NCBI GenBank assembly: GCA_016291915.1
Contig: JAEEZP010000004.1
Coordinates: 1 to 23,722, forward strand
Origin: Prevotella sp.
GTDB taxonomy: Bacteria; Bacteroidota; Bacteroidia; Bacteroidales; Bacteroidaceae
Reading direction: 5' to 3'
DNA: 23,722 nucleotides
Shown here: in pieces, positions 21,192 through 23,722 of the stretch
Layout of the letters: the number at the start of each line of letters is the position of its first letter
How positions within the stretch are numbered: position 1 is the first letter of the stretch
The notes under the pieces: model-generated
Told to the model about the DNA's origin: nothing
Databases searched by the model: none
The model's input: only the letters and a program-made list of their open reading frames with translations
Program-made: the position numbers and the translations under genes

Positions 21192-21314
21192 TTATAACGC
21201 TTCATCTTCCGGTTTCTCTATAGAACGATGAGGACAATGACGCTTTTTCTTCAGCCATGCAGCCTTCTTACGCTCATAGTCCTCACGATGATATTCCAGA
21301 TAGTTGTCTGCCAT
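21192..21314 (-). CDS. Small basic protein (40 residues), translationally coupled
   Basis: A 40-residue frame reads MADNYLEYHREDYERKKAAW and continues LKKKRHCPHRSIEKPEDEAL. Its ATG shares one base with the stop of the DUF4270 gene (TAATG), so translation is coupled. It is highly charged, with no signal peptide or membrane segment, so it is cytoplasmic. The MADxYLE...DYExKKAAWLKKxK pattern looks like short conserved Bacteroidales proteins of unknown function. The bidirectional terminator lies 28 bp past the stop. It is easily missed by gene finders because of its length. Confidence 0.75.
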   Translation of the reverse strand: MADNYLEYHREDYERKKAAWLKKKRHCPHRSIEKPEDEAL

Positions 21315-22792
21315 TATTTATCCGAGAATTTACTGTAGATCACACTGATTCTGTTTGCTTGATGGGGGTTCTCACGGCCACCCACCAGACGGGTGCTTGT
21401 GAGTGACATATCATGCGATACCTTTGCCAATTTCTGTGATTGTCCTACCGTGACATACTCTGTCTTGACGGGGATGACCACCACTTTATTCCAATTGGGG
21501 TGTAAAGCCACCCAGTTAGGATTACTCTTCAGTCCTATTTCCTTAGCCTCTGCCATATGTCGGATCAGTCCGGAGATATTGTTGAAGGTATATCCGTTGT
21601 CGGAAGATGTTGACAGGTAGGTCTGTTTGTTGTCGGCAATCTTCTTGTTTTCGAAGAAGGTGTACATACTGTCACGTTCTACGAGCAAGAGTGTTGACGG
21701 AGTACTCAGCGTGTAATCCCCATGTGTATGGTTGTTGATACGTAAGAGATTGATCTTCGCGGTGTTCAGCGTATCGTTCTCATGCTTATAAAGGATCTCA
21801 TCCACGGGGAGGGTCATCTCTGTGAAGATACCGGCGGGAGTCTTCAGGTAAGTACAACTGTTGTCGGCCGCCAGTGAAGTGATCGTTTGCTTGTCGTTGG
21901 TGATATGTGTGCACTGAAGCACCTCCTCTGTTCCGGCAAAGGATGTTGTTCCTACATAAACAGTATCCTTCGTGACATTATCTCTGGTAACTGTCGTGTG
22001 ATAGCGGAAATAGAGGTTCAGCTGACTGTTAAAGATATAGGCCATCGAGCCGAGTCCTTCCTGCAGTTTGATGTAGAATCCCGGACAGATCTCATGAATG
22101 AACTTATATGCACTCTTGGTGATCTCAGGATTCTCATAGTATTTCTGCAGGATGTAAGTACCGATATTCTTATAGGTCTTACCATCCTTGGCTGTGTAAG
22201 GATCATTCAGGAGGATACGGATATTGGGAGAGTAGTTGGTGGTCTTTTTCAGACTGTCGCTCACGCTCATATTCGCCAGTGAATACATCTTACTCTTGGC
22301 AAGTCCTCCCTCACGGATATATCCTTGTTCTACCGGGTCATAATTAGAGTAATAATTCTGTCCTTCCTCGTAGGGTGTACCCATCTCGTAAGCCGTGAGC
22401 TTCATCGTGGCGAGAGAGTCACCGTAATACTCATCATAATACAGACGTATCTCGCAAGAGTCCACACACACCTCACCGAATTCATCACGGCTCTCAATAC
22501 TGTCTTTCTTGGGGAAATAATAATCCTCAAGGGTACTGAACTGAACCATGAAGTCGCCTGTGATATATGCACCTGTTTCAGGATCTTTGATCTTTCCGAG
22601 GTAGCCTGTGGTATTTCTTGACAAAACGGAATCTGCGACGATAGAGCGTGTTGATATGGTGAAAGTATCGGTAGTGATCTGCAGATGATCCATGTTATCT
22701 GTCAGCGATGAACCAATGGTTTCTGTCGTATCATCACATGCTGTGAGAAAAGCAGTAAGCAGTAAAAGAACTGCGAAAGATTTTGTTTTCAT
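21314..22792 (-). CDS. DUF4270 family lipoprotein
   Basis: This 492-residue protein begins with a lipoprotein signal (MKTKSFAVLLLLTAFLTAC; lipobox LTAC, Cys19). The acidic DD right after the cysteine resembles the Bacteroidota surface-export signal. The following block (TIGSSLTDNMDHLQITTDTF, STRSIVADSVLSRNTTGYLGKIKDPETGAYITGDFMVQF) is characteristic of DUF4270. The rest is mainly beta-strand, which suits an outer-membrane or surface protein. Function is unknown. It lies 65 bp after the GT5-like gene on the same strand and is followed by the overlapping 40-residue gene, forming a three-gene operon. The GT5-like plus DUF4270 pairing recurs, as far as I recall, in other Bacteroidales. Confidence 0.9.
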   Translation of the reverse strand: MKTKSFAVLLLLTAFLTACDDTTETIGSSLTDNMDHLQITTDTFTISTRSIVADSVLSRNTTGYLGKIKDPETGAYITGDFMVQFSTLEDYYFPKKDSIESRDEFGEVCVDSCEIRLYYDEYYGDSLATMKLTAYEMGTPYEEGQNYYSNYDPVEQGYIREGGLAKSKMYSLANMSVSDSLKKTTNYSPNIRILLNDPYTAKDGKTYKNIGTYILQKYYENPEITKSAYKFIHEICPGFYIKLQEGLGSMAYIFNSQLNLYFRYHTTVTRDNVTKDTVYVGTTSFAGTEEVLQCTHITNDKQTITSLAADNSCTYLKTPAGIFTEMTLPVDEILYKHENDTLNTAKINLLRINNHTHGDYTLSTPSTLLLVERDSMYTFFENKKIADNKQTYLSTSSDNGYTFNNISGLIRHMAEAKEIGLKSNPNWVALHPNWNKVVVIPVKTEYVTVGQSQKLAKVSHDMSLTSTRLVGGRENPHQANRISVIYSKFSDK

Positions 22793-22857
22793 GAAGTGTT
22801 TATCTTTATGACTGTGGGCAGCTGTGGAAGATCCTCAGGCATGCCCGACTCCAAGGA

Positions 22858-23676
22858 TTATTCCTCGGGGCCACAAATCTGTTGATAAAATTGATGATAT
22901 AGTTCTCCGAAATCCTCATCCCCCGGGTAACTCATGACAGGCTTGCCATTATCCAGTGCATATTGCAACAGGGTGGGGTTCACCTCTTTTCCTGCCTCCA
23001 CGATACCGTCGGAATAGTCGATAGCCATCTTACCCAGTTCCATAAAGTCGAATGTCTCTTTGTATTTGCTGAGCAATTCGGGTTGTGCATCTTTATAGGC
23101 GATTGTACGCTTGAGATTTTCACCCAGATCGTTCTTCAGTTCTTTACTGAACAGGGAGGTGATCACCTTTGTATTGGCGAAAGAGGGTTCGTCGTGATAG
23201 GCTGTCTTGATATAGAGAGGGATGATGGCGCTCATCCATCCTTGACAGTGGATGATGTCGGGTACCCAACGGAGTTTCTTCACGGTTTCCAGTACGCCAC
23301 GTGCGAAGAAGACAGCACGCTCACCGTTGTCAGGATATTCCTCACCTGTCTCGTCGGCTTCCATCTGTCGCTTGCTGAAGTAATCGTCATTATCGATGAA
23401 ATACACCTGGATACGTGTCTGTGGTATAGAGGCCACCTTGATGATAAGCGGGTGATCGGTATCGTCGATGATAAGCATCATCCTTGACAGACGGATCACC
23501 TCGTGCAGACAACCTCTTCTCTCGTTGATGTTACCCCACTTTGGCATGAAAGTACGAATCTCGTATCCTTTCTCCTGTATGGTGTAAGGTAATTGTTTAC
23601 CGAGGAGTGAGAGCTCACTCTCTGGCACGTAGGGGATGATCTCTTGATTAATAAAAAGTACTTTCTTTGCTGCCAT
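22858..23676 (-). CDS. Starch/glycogen synthase catalytic domain-like protein (GT5 N-terminal domain only)
   Basis: This 272-residue protein aligns by eye with the N-terminal domain of GT5 glycogen synthases: KVLFINQEIIPYVP (5-18), YEIRTFMPKWGNINER, YFIDNDDYFSKRQ, NGERAVFFARGVLE and PDIIHCQGWMSAIIPLYIK (139-157). A full GlgA has about 480 residues and a second Rossmann domain with the ADP-glucose site; here that domain is absent. The KTGGL donor-binding loop is replaced by VPESELS. So it is probably not an active synthase by itself. It may be regulatory or bind glycan. The start at 23676 (MAAKK) fits the -7 box at 23708-23715; the longer frame upstream would begin before the transcript start. 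Confidence 0.88.
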   Translation of the reverse strand: MAAKKVLFINQEIIPYVPESELSLLGKQLPYTIQEKGYEIRTFMPKWGNINERRGCLHEVIRLSRMMLIIDDTDHPLIIKVASIPQTRIQVYFIDNDDYFSKRQMEADETGEEYPDNGERAVFFARGVLETVKKLRWVPDIIHCQGWMSAIIPLYIKTAYHDEPSFANTKVITSLFSKELKNDLGENLKRTIAYKDAQPELLSKYKETFDFMELGKMAIDYSDGIVEAGKEVNPTLLQYALDNGKPVMSYPGDEDFGELYHQFYQQICGPEE

Positions 23677-23707
23677 GACGTAATATATATTGTAATCAAA
23701 TAGGTTG

Positions 23708-23715
23708 CAAAGGTA
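23708..23715 (-). promoter_or_regulatory. -7 promoter box for the GT5-like/DUF4270 operon
   Basis: TACCTTTG on the minus strand, about 31 bases before the ATG. The -33 element would lie outside the window. Confidence 0.6.
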
Positions 23716-23722
23716 CAAAAAA

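Overview
The window looks like a chromosomal segment of a Bacteroidota species, most likely a Prevotella/Segatella-type member of the Bacteroidales. The evidence is Bacteroidales-type promoters (TTTG, about 20 bases, then TAnnTTTG) ahead of many genes, little use of Shine-Dalgarno sites, and family content: DUF4270, a GT5-N-only starch-synthase-like protein, and a long Rho with a disordered insert. The genus is inferred; no 16S rRNA or species marker is present.

Layout. 1-150 is the start of a DUF47/PhoU-like gene running off the left edge. 151-2975 is mostly non-coding and repeat-rich, with one gene in it, a CBM9-like protein. 2976-4052 encodes a secreted Ser/Arg/Gly-rich protein. 4742-6043 holds a histidine phosphatase and a divergent HdeD/DUF308 membrane protein. 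6457-9821 holds an M23/LysM peptidoglycan hydrolase and recG. 9822-10464 is a second repeat-rich gap. It is followed by a small lipoprotein gene, a more A/T-rich AlbA_2/ATPase/winged-helix gene and tRNA-Arg(TCT). 13176-17828 holds rho, uup and engB, all on the minus strand. 17906-20876 is a plus-strand run of recR, a membrane protein, a GT2 glycosyltransferase and a GNAT acetyltransferase. Two identical tRNA-Asp(GTC) genes follow. The right end is a minus-strand operon: GT5-like protein, DUF4270 lipoprotein, and a 40-residue protein whose start overlaps the DUF4270 stop.

The genes themselves are mainly conserved housekeeping functions: recombination (RecG, RecR), transcription termination (Rho), ribosome-linked ATPases (Uup, EngB) and cell-envelope functions. 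No phage, transposase, CRISPR or secondary-metabolite cluster was found.

The unusual content lies between the genes. A family of about 190-bp elements (4549-4735, 6181-6369, 9842-10031, plus a truncated copy at 2588-2676) keeps the same loop sequences while its stems change in a compensating way between copies, as expected for selected RNA or DNA structure. A second family of about 197 bp forms an inverted pair around the CBM9-like gene and also shows compensating stem changes. Many short arrays with a 7-bp period (several with 8 bp) but unrelated unit sequences sit in the gaps, and two of them run into the stop codon of a gene. A 17-base copy of the tRNA-Arg 3' end, 113 bp from the tRNA, suggests an old integration site.
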